Notes under the pieces: model-generated
Told to the model about the DNA's origin: nothing
What the model saw: the letters and a program-made list of their open reading frames with translations, nothing else
Databases searched by the model: none
Position numbers and translations under genes: made by a program
Assembly (NCBI GenBank): GCA_902799555.1
Contig: CADCBB010000006.1
Coordinates: forward strand, 96,166 to 160,165
Reading direction: 5' to 3'
Source of the DNA: an uncultured Bacteroidales bacterium
Lineage (GTDB): Bacteria > Bacteroidota > Bacteroidia > Bacteroidales > Paludibacteraceae
Length of the DNA stretch: 64,000 nucleotides
Part shown: positions 34,695-44,013 of the stretch, piece by piece
Layout of the letters: the number at the start of each line of letters is the position of its first letter
Position numbering within the stretch: position 1 is the first letter of the stretch

Positions 34695-36638
34695 ATGCAA
34701 GACGAACGATACCTGCGCTTATTGGGCGAGAAATTTCCGAATTCACAGGCTGTTATCTCCGAGTTGATTAACCTGCGTGCTATCCTGTCTTTACCGAAAG
34801 GGACGGAGCATTTTGTGAGTGATCTGCACGGAGCTTCGCTGGCGTTCATTCATATGATCAAGAACGCCTCGGGTGTGGTACGCAAGAAAGTAGATGAGGT
34901 GTACGGCAGCCGTATGGACGAGGAGGAGAAACGGGCACTCTGCGCCCTGATATACTACCCGGACGAGCGTATCGAATATGAGAAGACGGTGCAGGCCGAC
35001 ATGACGGCATGGTATAAGTTGCGTCTAACGCAGACGGTAGAGATAGCGCGGGCGGTGACGATCAAGTATAGCCGATCGAAAGTGCATAAGCTCTTACCTC
35101 CCGACTACGCATATATCATCAAGGAGTTGCTGCACGAGACGAACCTGGAGCAGCACGACCGCAACACCTATTACCACGCGATCATCGATGCGATCATCGA
35201 GACGGGGTGCGCCGCTCAGGTACTGATCGCGATATGCTACCTCATCCATAGTCTGACGATCGACACGCTGCATATCGTAGGCGATATCTTCGACAGAGGT
35301 TCGGGTGCGGCCAAGATCCTGGACGTATTGAATACCGTACGCGACTACGATATCCAATGGGGCAACCACGATATCGAATGGATGGGAGCGATGGCCGGGA
35401 ACATGGCATTGCTCGCGACCGTACTGCGCGTGAGCATCCGGTATGCCAATATCGAGACCTTAGAGGAAGGATACGGCATCAACCTGTTGCCGCTGGCGAA
35501 CTTCGCCATGACGGTATACGGCGACGACCCGTGTACGATCTGGCAGACCAAAGATTTTGAGAACAACCCGCGTCTGACCCGTTCGGCACAACTGATGGCA
35601 AAGATGCATAAGGCGATATCCATCATCCAATTCAAACTCGAAGGACAAACGGTGCTCCGTCACCCCGAATGGCACATGGATGATCGGGCCGTACTCCATC
35701 AATTGACAATGGACAATGGACAATGGACATTGGACGGTCAAGTTATCTTGGACCAGAATCTGCCGACGATTGATCCGAAAGATCCGTATGCATTGAGTAA
35801 GCATGAGCAGGATCTGATGAATCAGTTAGCGCGCTCGTTCCGCAAGAGCGAGAAGATGCAGAAGCATCTGAGGATGCTGTATGAACACGGATCGCTCTAT
35901 CTGGTACGGAACGGCTTCCTACTCTACCATGCGGCGATACCTCTGAATGCCGACGGATCATTCACAGAAGCCGATGTATGCGGAGAGCGCGTAAGCGGCA
36001 AGGCACTGATGGACCGCACCGATGCCATCATCCGCCAAGCCTATTACGGAGAAGGCAAGGCCAAACAGGATGCGCTGGACTATATGCTATACCTCTGGGA
36101 GGGCGCTAACTCGCCGCTCTACAACAAGGACAAGATGACTACTTTTGAGCGCTATTTCCTGCCGAAGGGTGAAGCTTGGGATGAACATAAGGGCGCGTAT
36201 TTCACGCTGGCGGACGACGAGGAGGTATGCAAGAAAATACTCAAAGAGTTCGGTCTCAATCCTGCGACGGGACGTATTGTGAATGGTCACGTGCCTGTTC
36301 GCACCATCAAAGGCGAATCGCCGATGCGCGCCAACGGCAAGCGATTTGTGATCGACGGCGGTTTCAGTAAGCCCTATCAGGAGAAGACGGGAATAGCCGG
36401 TTATACGCTGATCTATAACAGCCACGGCATCCAACTGGTAGAGCACGAGAGTTTCGAGAGCCGCGAACAAGCGATCCTGTCCGGTAGCGATATTCATAAC
36501 CGCACCCTACTCCAGGACTTCAGCGGCAAACGTATTCGGATCAAGGACACCGATAAAGGAAAAGAGTTGCTCGAGCAGATAGAAGCACTCGAACAACTCC
36601 TTCAAGCTTACCGAACCGGAATACTTCGTGAACGTTAA
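34695..36638 (+). CDS. fbp: Class III fructose-1,6-bisphosphatase
   Basis: 647 aa, matching the long Firmicutes/Bacteroidota class III enzyme. Metallophosphoesterase-type ligands are HFVSDLHGASLAF, IVGDIFDRGSGA and IQWGNHDIEWMGA. Later conserved blocks are NPATGRIVNGHVPV and VIDGGFSKPYQEKTGIAGYTLI. It dephosphorylates fructose 1,6-bisphosphate in gluconeogenesis. An in-frame repeat island at 35702-35736 encodes LTMDNGQWTLDGQ, a likely species-specific insertion in a surface loop. The stop is 1 nt from the convergent hydrolase stop, with no terminator between them. Confidence 0.95.
   Translation: MQDERYLRLLGEKFPNSQAVISELINLRAILSLPKGTEHFVSDLHGASLAFIHMIKNASGVVRKKVDEVYGSRMDEEEKRALCALIYYPDERIEYEKTVQADMTAWYKLRLTQTVEIARAVTIKYSRSKVHKLLPPDYAYIIKELLHETNLEQHDRNTYYHAIIDAIIETGCAAQVLIAICYLIHSLTIDTLHIVGDIFDRGSGAAKILDVLNTVRDYDIQWGNHDIEWMGAMAGNMALLATVLRVSIRYANIETLEEGYGINLLPLANFAMTVYGDDPCTIWQTKDFENNPRLTRSAQLMAKMHKAISIIQFKLEGQTVLRHPEWHMDDRAVLHQLTMDNGQWTLDGQVILDQNLPTIDPKDPYALSKHEQDLMNQLARSFRKSEKMQKHLRMLYEHGSLYLVRNGFLLYHAAIPLNADGSFTEADVCGERVSGKALMDRTDAIIRQAYYGEGKAKQDALDYMLYLWEGANSPLYNKDKMTTFERYFLPKGEAWDEHKGAYFTLADDEEVCKKILKEFGLNPATGRIVNGHVPVRTIKGESPMRANGKRFVIDGGFSKPYQEKTGIAGYTLIYNSHGIQLVEHESFESREQAILSGSDIHNRTLLQDFSGKRIRIKDTDKGKELLEQIEALEQLLQAYRTGILRER
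35702..35736. repeat. Short tandem repeat island, 5 x 7 bp, in fbp
   Basis: ATTGACA, then ATGGACA three times, then TTGGACG. Thirty-five bases are read through in frame as LTMDNGQWTLDG. Confidence 0.9.
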
Positions 36639-36639
36639 T

Positions 36640-37698
36640 TCATTCTTTTGATAACATTTCCCGAACGCGCGTATGGAAAATGCGCGAGGCTTGTATGTGT
36701 TTTCCGTATGGTCCGAAGTCATAGGTGACGTTCGGCAGATCGGGATAGCATCGCTGCAGATGCTCTGCACAACGGATGGTAACCGTTTCATCCTGCGTGG
36801 AATGAAAGACATAAAGCGGTGCCTTGGGTGTCCAGGACGGACAGATCGAATCCCCTACTATACTGGAACGCTGAAAGCCTTCATAGAGCCGCATGGTCTG
36901 CGGATGGGTCTTATCCATACCGGCAGGTTTGAGCCAACGCTTCAGGTTATGGTTGAGACTGTTGAAATAGACCTGCATCACCGAAAATTGCTTATTCTCG
37001 ATATATCGCTGATAGAGTTTTTCCGTAGCGGGTGTGAAGATCTCGGAGCGATCTATATGGAGGTCATATGCCACATCGGTGCCTATCACCATGAGGGGAA
37101 TAAGTGCCGCCATAGGAACGCGCTTCGTAGCCAGCGTCTCATCATAGGTAACCGCCACATCATAGGGTCCGGCGCCTGCAAAACAAGCCTTCACATGAAT
37201 ACGGTCGGCGTACGACTCCTCGATGACGCGCAGGGTCCAGAGGGCGGAGAAACCGCCCTGTGAGTAACCGGCTATATAGATGCTATCGAGGGGTATATCC
37301 AGCTGCATGGTATCCAGCATCGTCTGCGCCGCCAGCACCATGTCGATGCCGTTGATGGCGGTCAGTTCGCCTGCCAGATAGGGATGAGGCAGATCGGCTG
37401 TGATACCATAACCGATATAATCAGGCATCAGGAGGACATAGTCCTCTTTGTAAAACTTCGCATCGTAGAGAAGTTGGTTCGAGGGTGCTTCGTTATTGGA
37501 CAGGATGGTATAATGCGGGATGAGGAGGATACCTTTGGCGGGTTTATCGGTAGGTATAGTGACCATGCCGGAGAGCATGATCGAGTCGCCGTGCTGGTCC
37601 GTTGAGGGATAAATCAGCACCTCTTGCCGCACTTCGGCCATCAGACCAAGGCTAAGCGTCAAGAGCAAAAAGCCAAGAACTAAGAATCTACGCATCAT
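36640..37698 (-). CDS. Exported alpha/beta hydrolase (secretory lipase-like)
   Basis: 352 aa with a signal peptide (MMRRFLVLGFLLLTLSLGLMA). The alpha/beta hydrolase fold has nucleophile elbow IAGYSQGGFSALW (GYSQG), a DYIGYGITADLPHPYL oxyanion-side segment, and a C-terminal VFHSTQDETVTI (Asp) followed by FGPYGKHIQ (His). The arrangement resembles secretory lipases and esterases. Substrate unknown. The ATG overlaps the ddh stop by 4 nt (ATGA), so it is translated from the glmS-ddh transcript. Confidence 0.82.
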   Translation of the reverse strand: MMRRFLVLGFLLLTLSLGLMAEVRQEVLIYPSTDQHGDSIMLSGMVTIPTDKPAKGILLIPHYTILSNNEAPSNQLLYDAKFYKEDYVLLMPDYIGYGITADLPHPYLAGELTAINGIDMVLAAQTMLDTMQLDIPLDSIYIAGYSQGGFSALWTLRVIEESYADRIHVKACFAGAGPYDVAVTYDETLATKRVPMAALIPLMVIGTDVAYDLHIDRSEIFTPATEKLYQRYIENKQFSVMQVYFNSLNHNLKRWLKPAGMDKTHPQTMRLYEGFQRSSIVGDSICPSWTPKAPLYVFHSTQDETVTIRCAEHLQRCYPDLPNVTYDFGPYGKHIQASRIFHTRVREMLSKE

Positions 37699-38549
37699 AC
37701 CAAGGTTTTGACGAGTTGTTCGGTTGAACCCGGCAGCAGGTCGATGGGCGCCAGTTCGATCATGGTCTTAGCGCCGTAGTCACCGCGCTCCTTGAGACGA
37801 ATCGCGGCACGGGCACAGGAGACGAGAACCTGACCGGTAAGGGCCGGATTGTTAATCGTCATGTTGAACTCAAAACGCTGGTTGTGGGTATCGCCGGAGA
37901 CACCATTGCGGATGAGGTTGACGCCATGCGCGACGTTATTGAGGGCCTCGACGCTCTCAACGGGAATGACGTGGGTCTCATCGTGTGCGAAATAGTCATC
38001 GGCGAGAATAGCGGCCTCGACGGTCTTAAAGTCCGCCCCTTCTTCGAGTTCGATATAGACCATACGACGATGGATACCGGTACCCAACGGAATGGTCATA
38101 GAGAGCGCGTTCTTCACGCCCTTGATGGCCTTGGCAGCTACCGTGTGCCCCATCGAACGACCGGGACCGAAATTGGTATAAGTCAGACCTTTCGGAGCCA
38201 ATGCCATGAGGATGGCACGGACCATAGAGTCCGAACCCGGATCCCATCCGGCAGAGAGGATGCTGACAGCCTGATGGGCCTTGCAGACAGGATCTAAGGC
38301 GCTACGGAGCGACCATATCTGACCATGGATATCGAAGCTATCGACGGTACAGATACCACGCGCCGCCAGGACGGTCGCAAACTTTTGCACTTCGCGCGTA
38401 GGCGTACAGATAAGGACTGCATCCGCATCGATGCAATCCAAACAATCGTTATGATGATAGATACCGGCGAGCTCCATATCGGGAGCAGCCTTGATGGCTT
38501 GTTCGGCAGCACGGCCAATATTGCCGTACCCTAAAATGGCGATTCGCAT
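37695..38549 (-). CDS. ddh: meso-Diaminopimelate dehydrogenase
   Basis: 284 aa. The NADP-binding N-terminus is MRIAILGYGNIGRAAEQAI. The family block LSAGWDPGSDSMVRAILMAL and TNFGPGRSMGHTVAAKAIKG are typical of D-DAP dehydrogenase. It reversibly aminates tetrahydrodipicolinate directly to meso-diaminopimelate, bypassing dapL plus dapF, both of which are encoded a few kilobases away. The direction in vivo could be degradative. It lies 1 nt after glmS. Confidence 0.92.
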   Translation of the reverse strand: MRIAILGYGNIGRAAEQAIKAAPDMELAGIYHHNDCLDCIDADAVLICTPTREVQKFATVLAARGICTVDSFDIHGQIWSLRSALDPVCKAHQAVSILSAGWDPGSDSMVRAILMALAPKGLTYTNFGPGRSMGHTVAAKAIKGVKNALSMTIPLGTGIHRRMVYIELEEGADFKTVEAAILADDYFAHDETHVIPVESVEALNNVAHGVNLIRNGVSGDTHNQRFEFNMTINNPALTGQVLVSCARAAIRLKERGDYGAKTMIELAPIDLLPGSTEQLVKTLV

Positions 38550-38550
38550 A

Positions 38551-40395
38551 TTACTCTACTGTTACAGATTTTGCTAAATTACGTGGTTGATCGACGTCAC
38601 AGCCTTTGACGACGGCGATATGGTAGGCGAGCAGTTGAAGCGGGATGACAGTGAGAAGCGGCGTGAGGCACTCTTCAGTCTGCGGCACTTCGATGATATA
38701 GTCGGCTATCTTGCTGACCAGTTCGTCTCCTTCGGTAACTACGGCGATCACCCTACCCTTACGGGCCTTGATCTCCTGGATATTCGATACCACTTTCTCG
38801 TAGGTACCGCAATGCGGTGCGACGACCACTACCGGCATCTCTTGCGAGATAAGGGCGATAGGTCCGTGCTTCATCTCAGCAGCGGGATAGCCCTCGGCAT
38901 GGATATAGGAGATCTCTTTGAGTTTGAGGGCGCCTTCCATAGCCACCGGGAAATTGTATCCGCGGCCAAGGTAGATAAAGTTCTGCGCGTAGGTAAAGGT
39001 CTTGGCAAAATCGGAGATACGCTTGTTCTGACCCAGTACGCGTTCAATCTTATCGGGTATCTGACCCAACTCACGCACAATACGGAGGTACTGCTCTTCG
39101 GTCATCGTACCTTTCGCTTTTCCGATACAGAGGGCGAGCATGGTGAGAGCAACGACCTGCGCCGTGAAGGCCTTGGTTGAAGCGACACCGATCTCGGGTC
39201 CGACATGCGTATAACAACCGCTATCGGAGACACGCGGGATGGATGCACCGACCACATTGCATATCGAGAAGATGAAAGCGCCTTTAGACTTCGCCAGCTG
39301 GATAGCGGCGAGCGTATCGGCCGTCTCACCGGACTGCGAGATGGCGATGACGACATCATCTTTGTTGATGACGGGTTTACGATAGCGGAACTCGGACGAG
39401 TACTCCACTTCAACCGGTATCTGCGCGAACTCCTCGATGGCGTACATGGCAATCAGGCCGGCATGCCAACTCGTACCGCAAGCGGTGATGATGATGCGCT
39501 TGGCATTGAGGAAACGATCCTTATTATCAATGAATCCGGAGAGGGCGATATTATCCTGACGCACGTTCACACGTCCTCGCATCGAGTCCGTGAGCGTACG
39601 CGGCTGTTCGAAGATCTCCTTGAGCATGAAATGCGGGTAGCCGCCCTTCTCGAGTTGGCTCAGCGAGAGTTCGAGGCGCTTAATCTCCGGGGTCTTGGTG
39701 ACATTATTGATGGTCGTGATATCCACTTCTTCGCCCAAGCGCAAGGACACTACTTCTTCGTCTTCGATATAGATGACCTTATCCGTATATTCGACGATAG
39801 GCGTGGCATCGGAAGCAAGGAAATACTCGTTCTCGCCGATACCGACTACCAGCGGTGAACCCTTACGGGCCGCGATGAGCGTATCGGGATGGGTCTTATC
39901 GAGGATAGCGATAGCATAGGCGCCGATGACCTGCTGGAGGGCCAGTTGGACAGCCGTCTTGAGGTCCACATGTTGGTTAACCTGGGTATATTCAACGAGT
40001 TGTACCAGCACCTCGGTATCCGTATCGGACTTGAAGGTATAGCCCTGTTCCATAAGTCCGGCCTTGAGTACGGCGTAGTTCTCGATGATACCATTATGGA
40101 TGATCGCCAGGCGCTCCGACTCGGAATAATGCGGATGGGCATTGACCGTATTGGGTTCACCGTGCGTAGCCCAACGGGTATGGGCGATACCGATACAACC
40201 TTCCGTATCTTTCTCGGCACAGAAAGCCTCCAATTCGGCTACCTTGCCTTTGGCTTTATAGACATTGAGTTGTCCGGCCTCGTTGATGAGCGCGACTCCC
40301 GCACTGTCGTATCCGCGGTACTCCAAACGATGCAAACCTTTTATTAGAATCGGATACGCTTTGCGTTTACCGATATATCCAACTATTCCACACAT
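38551..40395 (-). CDS. glmS: Glutamine--fructose-6-phosphate aminotransferase (isomerizing)
   Basis: 614 aa. The N-terminal class II glutaminase starts CGIVGYIGKRKAYPILIKGL with catalytic Cys2, and has HTRWATHGEP. Two SIS domains follow (CGTSWHAGLIAMYA, ISQSGETADTLAA, GRGYNFPVAMEGALKLKEIS), ending in LAKSVTVE. It makes glucosamine-6-phosphate for peptidoglycan and LPS. The leader (40396-40445) contains a heptamer repeat array. No glmS ribozyme is expected or seen. Confidence 0.97.
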   Translation of the reverse strand: MCGIVGYIGKRKAYPILIKGLHRLEYRGYDSAGVALINEAGQLNVYKAKGKVAELEAFCAEKDTEGCIGIAHTRWATHGEPNTVNAHPHYSESERLAIIHNGIIENYAVLKAGLMEQGYTFKSDTDTEVLVQLVEYTQVNQHVDLKTAVQLALQQVIGAYAIAILDKTHPDTLIAARKGSPLVVGIGENEYFLASDATPIVEYTDKVIYIEDEEVVSLRLGEEVDITTINNVTKTPEIKRLELSLSQLEKGGYPHFMLKEIFEQPRTLTDSMRGRVNVRQDNIALSGFIDNKDRFLNAKRIIITACGTSWHAGLIAMYAIEEFAQIPVEVEYSSEFRYRKPVINKDDVVIAISQSGETADTLAAIQLAKSKGAFIFSICNVVGASIPRVSDSGCYTHVGPEIGVASTKAFTAQVVALTMLALCIGKAKGTMTEEQYLRIVRELGQIPDKIERVLGQNKRISDFAKTFTYAQNFIYLGRGYNFPVAMEGALKLKEISYIHAEGYPAAEMKHGPIALISQEMPVVVVAPHCGTYEKVVSNIQEIKARKGRVIAVVTEGDELVSKIADYIIEVPQTEECLTPLLTVIPLQLLAYHIAVVKGCDVDQPRNLAKSVTVE

Positions 40396-40407
40396 ACAAA
40401 TTTCGTT

Positions 40408-40442
40408 ATTTGTGATTTGTAATTTGTGATTTATAATTTAGC
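40408..40442. repeat. Short tandem repeat island, 5 x 7 bp, in glmS leader
   Basis: ATTTGTG, ATTTGTA, ATTTGTG, ATTTATA, ATTTAGC lie between the glmS promoter and start codon. Confidence 0.85.
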
Positions 40443-40445
40443 CTG

Positions 40446-40476
40446 CAAAATTACTATATTTTTTTGAATTATGCAA
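40446..40476 (-). promoter_or_regulatory. glmS promoter
   Basis: Minus strand TTG (40476-40474), 20 nt with an A/T tract, TAATTTTG (40453-40446). The -33 box lies within the last codons of dapL. Confidence 0.82.
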
Positions 40477-41632
40477 GCGTTTTCATTCTTTTTAGTGCTT
40501 CTTCAACCTCTTTTCTATTGGAGAAGGCCGAAAAACGCACAAATCCTTGTCCGGCATTTCCAAATCCGACACCGGGCGTACAAACGATCTGGCATTGGTT
40601 CAACAAGCGATCGAAGAATGCCCATGAGTCCATCTTATCAGGTGTCTTGCACCATATATAGGGTGCGTTTTTGCCGCCATAGACAGTATAACCCAAAGCA
40701 CACAAGCCTGCCGATAAGATACGAGCTGTCTGCTTGTAACTGTTCAAGTTCGCTTGTATACCGGCTTTTCCTTCGGGCGTATAAGTAGCCAATGCAGCCC
40801 GTTGGGAGATATAGGATGCGCCGTTGAATTTAGTACATTGTCTGCGCGACCACATGGCCTGCAATCCTGTTGCTTTCGGCACGACGGTATAACCGCAACG
40901 CACCGCCGTAAAACCTGCCGTCTTACTGAAACTGCGAATCTCGATAGCCACCTCTTGCGCGCCATCTATCTCATAGATAGAATGCGGTATATTCGGATCT
41001 TCGATAAAGGCTTCATACGCGGCATCAATAAGGATGATGCTATGGTTCGTACGGGCATATTCGACCCAACGCGCCAGTTCATCGCGTGTCAGCACCGTAC
41101 CCGTCGGGTTATTGGGAAAACAGAGATAGATGATATCCGCTTTTTGCTTAGGCAGATCGGGATAGAAATTATGCTCCTCCAAACAGGGCAGCCAGATGAT
41201 CGATCGTCCCGCCATGCGGTTCGTATCCACATAGGCGGGATAAGAGGGCTCTAAGATCGCGACACTATTGGCGGCATCGAACAGCTCACTGAGGTTGCCC
41301 AGATCACTGCCGGCGCCGTCGCTAATGAAGACTTCATCGGGTGTGAGGCAGATGCCGCGGGGCGTATAGTCGTTGTCGATGATCGCTTGTCGCAACCAGG
41401 AATAGCCATCCTCGGGACCATAGCCGCGGAAGGTATCCGCATGCGCCAGATCCTCCACCGCACGATGCATCGCATCGATGATGACAGGCGGTAAAGGTAA
41501 CGTGACATCGCCTATGCCGAGACGTAAGACGTGCGCCTCAGGATGCGCCTGCTGATAGGCCTGCGTACGGTTCGCTATCTCTGTAAAGAGATAATTGCCC
41601 TTTAACTGCTGTAGATTCGTATTAACTTGCAT
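40469..41632 (-). CDS. dapL: LL-diaminopimelate aminotransferase
   Basis: 387 aa from the ATG at 41632 (MQVNTNLQQLKGNYLFTEIA). An upstream GTG at 41641 lies inside a repeat array. Diagnostic blocks are RLGIGDVTLPLPPVIIDAMH, FRGYGPEDGYSWLR, ISDGAGSDLGNLSELFD, CFPNNPTGTVL and the PLP-lysine segment IRSFSKTAGFTAVRCGYTVV. It transaminates tetrahydrodipicolinate to LL-DAP, the route typical of many Bacteroidota. It is directly downstream of dapF. Confidence 0.95.
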   Translation of the reverse strand: MQVNTNLQQLKGNYLFTEIANRTQAYQQAHPEAHVLRLGIGDVTLPLPPVIIDAMHRAVEDLAHADTFRGYGPEDGYSWLRQAIIDNDYTPRGICLTPDEVFISDGAGSDLGNLSELFDAANSVAILEPSYPAYVDTNRMAGRSIIWLPCLEEHNFYPDLPKQKADIIYLCFPNNPTGTVLTRDELARWVEYARTNHSIILIDAAYEAFIEDPNIPHSIYEIDGAQEVAIEIRSFSKTAGFTAVRCGYTVVPKATGLQAMWSRRQCTKFNGASYISQRAALATYTPEGKAGIQANLNSYKQTARILSAGLCALGYTVYGGKNAPYIWCKTPDKMDSWAFFDRLLNQCQIVCTPGVGFGNAGQGFVRFSAFSNRKEVEEALKRMKTLA

Positions 41633-41633
41633 A

Positions 41634-41661
41634 CCTTTCACTTTTCACCTTTCAATTTTCA
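41634..41661. repeat. Short tandem repeat island, 4 x 7 bp, at dapF/dapL junction
   Basis: CCTTTCA, CTTTTCA, CCTTTCA, ATTTTCA. It contains the dapF stop and the spacer before dapL. Confidence 0.85.
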
Positions 41662-42421
41662 TTTCCCCGCGGAACACTTCCGTCGCCGGTCCGGTCATGA
41701 GGACCGGAGAGGTATTATCTTTCCATTGAATGAGCAGGTCCCCGCCGGGCAGATGCACGGTGACTTTCCGTTCGGTCAAGCCATGATAGATAGCAGCAAC
41801 CGCGGATGCACAAGCCCCTGTACCGCAAGCGAGCGTCTCCCCTGAACCGCGTTCGATAACGCGCACATCAATTTCATGCTTGTTACGCACATGGACGAAC
41901 TCGATATTGGTGTTGGTAGGCAGATGCGGAACGGTATTGCGGAAGAAGACGGCATGGGGATTACCCATGTTGACGGACGTAAAACCGATCGGATCCAAGC
42001 CGCTTTGGATAGAGTCCGGCCGAATGATCGGTTTACCCATGTTCACGGTGACAAGATCGACCTGCTCTTGCATCACATGCAAGGTCAAGGACCGGATACC
42101 GGCGAGCGTCTCGATCTGCATATGTACATCGCGGCATAAACCACTCTCGTACAGGTATTTAGCGACGCAGCGGATGGCATTGCCGCACATCTCTGCTTCC
42201 GAACCGTCGGCATTGAAGATCCGCATGCGTGCGTCTGCCTCTTTGGAAGGCATGATCAGCACGAGACCATCTGAACCGATACCGAAATGGCGGTTTGAAA
42301 CCCGACGCGCCAAAGCGGATACATCTGCCTTGGCGATATAGTCGGCCGTGGTCTTCGGGAAACAGTCTATATAGACATAGTCATTTCCCAGCCCATGCAT
42401 CTTGATAAAAGTAAGGTTCAT
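41645..42421 (-). CDS. dapF: Diaminopimelate epimerase
   Basis: 258 aa from the ATG at 42421 (MNLTFIKMHGLGNDYVYIDC), which forms an ATGA overlap with the pyrG stop. Another ATG at 42427 is possible. Both catalytic cysteines are present: SEAEMCGNAIRCVA and ETLACGTGACASAV. It converts LL- to meso-diaminopimelate. The last codons (EMKIER) are in a repeat island. Confidence 0.96.
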   Translation of the reverse strand: MNLTFIKMHGLGNDYVYIDCFPKTTADYIAKADVSALARRVSNRHFGIGSDGLVLIMPSKEADARMRIFNADGSEAEMCGNAIRCVAKYLYESGLCRDVHMQIETLAGIRSLTLHVMQEQVDLVTVNMGKPIIRPDSIQSGLDPIGFTSVNMGNPHAVFFRNTVPHLPTNTNIEFVHVRNKHEIDVRVIERGSGETLACGTGACASAVAAIYHGLTERKVTVHLPGGDLLIQWKDNTSPVLMTGPATEVFRGEMKIER

Positions 42422-44013
42422 ATACATGCTGCTATAAAATCCAAGAATAAAGGATGCGGATGCAAGACCGTCGAACTATATTCAGGATGAAATTGTGTCC
42501 CGATATACCACCGTAATGAAGGAATCTCCATGATTTCCACTAATTGTGAATCGGGATTGATGCCTGCACATTTCATTCCGTAACGTTCAAACTCATCCTT
42601 ATAGTTATTATTAAATTCATAACGATGACGATGTCGTTCTTTAATCAGCATTTTACCGCGATACGCCTTGACCGTGCGGCTGTCTTTTACCAGCGAACAC
42701 GCATAGGCGCCCAAACGCATCGTTCCACCTTTCTGTGTGACATGCTTCTGTTCCGCCATCATGTCAATGACATTATGCGGGGTCGACTCGTCCATCTCAC
42801 TACTGTTGGCATCGTGGTAGCCCAACACATTACGGGCGAATTCGATCACCATCATCTGGAAGCCCAAACAGATACCAAATGTAGGTATATCGTGCGTGCG
42901 AGTATATTCTGCAGCTAGGATTTTACCCTCTATACCTCGTTGTCCGAAACCCGGACAGATGACGATACCTGCCATGCCGGCAAGTTGTTTGGATACGTTC
43001 TCGCGCGTGATAAACTCACTGTTGATAAAATGGATCTGCACCTTATAACCTCTGTACGTACCCGCGTGTGCAAGACTCTCACGAATACTCTTGTATGCAT
43101 CTTGCAGGTCGTATTTACCCACCAGACCTATATGGAGTATTTCCTCTGCACGTTTGCGGCAATCCAAGAAGTCCAACCATGATTTCAAATCAGGCTTTGC
43201 CGGCCGTTTGATGCCCATCTTATGCAAAATAACCTCGTCCAAATGATGCTCATACATATTGATCGGCACTTCATAAATACTCGGCAGATCCTGACTCTGA
43301 ATCACGGCCTCTGTGGCTACATTGCAGAAATGCGCCACTTTGGTTCTCAACTCATCGCCCAGATGATGCTCGGTACGCAAAATAAGTACCTCGGGCTGAA
43401 TACCCAAGCCCTGTAACTGCTTGACGCTGGTCTGTGTTGGTTTGGTCTTCAGTTCATCTGCAGCTGCCAAGTACGGCACGTAGGTAAGGTGCACATTAAG
43501 CGCCCGTTGCGGACCAAGTTCCCATCGTAACTGACGGATAGCTTCCAAGAAAGGCTGACTTTCGATATCGCCTATCGTACCGCCTATCTCCGTAATGACG
43601 AAGTCAAACGGTTGTTTGGAAGCATTTAGCAGAATACGTCGTTTGATCTCGTCCGTAATATGCGGTACGACCTGTATCGTCTTGCCCAGATAGTCTCCAC
43701 GACGCTCTTTCTCTATCACACTCAGATAGATACGTCCGGTGGTCACACTGTTGTCACGCGTAGTCTCTATACCCGTAAAACGCTCATAATGACCCAAATC
43801 AAGATCGGTCTCCATACCATCTGCCGTCACGTAACACTCGCCGTGCTCGTACGGATTCAGCGTACCGGGGTCGATATTGATATAAGGATCGAACTTCTGA
43901 ATCGTTATCCGATAGCCACGCGCTTGGAGTAACTTGCCCAAGGATGCCGAGATGATACCCTTTCCTAACGAAGAAGCAACTCCTCCAGTGATAAAAATAT
44001 ACTTTGTTTCCAT
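42418..44013 (-). CDS. pyrG: CTP synthase
   Basis: 531 aa. The N-terminal amidoligase domain has FITGGVASSLGKGIISASLG, QKFDPYINIDPGTLNPYEHGE-type and DLDLGHYERFTG. The C-terminal class I glutaminase has FGICLGFQMMVIEFARNV (catalytic Cys) and GTQFHPEYSS (His-Glu). It aminates UTP to CTP. Start and the aspB stop share one base. Confidence 0.98.
   Translation of the reverse strand: METKYIFITGGVASSLGKGIISASLGKLLQARGYRITIQKFDPYINIDPGTLNPYEHGECYVTADGMETDLDLGHYERFTGIETTRDNSVTTGRIYLSVIEKERRGDYLGKTIQVVPHITDEIKRRILLNASKQPFDFVITEIGGTIGDIESQPFLEAIRQLRWELGPQRALNVHLTYVPYLAAADELKTKPTQTSVKQLQGLGIQPEVLILRTEHHLGDELRTKVAHFCNVATEAVIQSQDLPSIYEVPINMYEHHLDEVILHKMGIKRPAKPDLKSWLDFLDCRKRAEEILHIGLVGKYDLQDAYKSIRESLAHAGTYRGYKVQIHFINSEFITRENVSKQLAGMAGIVICPGFGQRGIEGKILAAEYTRTHDIPTFGICLGFQMMVIEFARNVLGYHDANSSEMDESTPHNVIDMMAEQKHVTQKGGTMRLGAYACSLVKDSRTVKAYRGKMLIKERHRHRYEFNNNYKDEFERYGMKCAGINPDSQLVEIMEIPSLRWYIGTQFHPEYSSTVLHPHPLFLDFIAACI

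Noticed and set aside
40396-40468. glmS ribozyme or riboswitch in the glmS leader
   Set aside because: The leader is only about 45 nt and made largely of a 7-bp repeat array; no ribozyme core is present.
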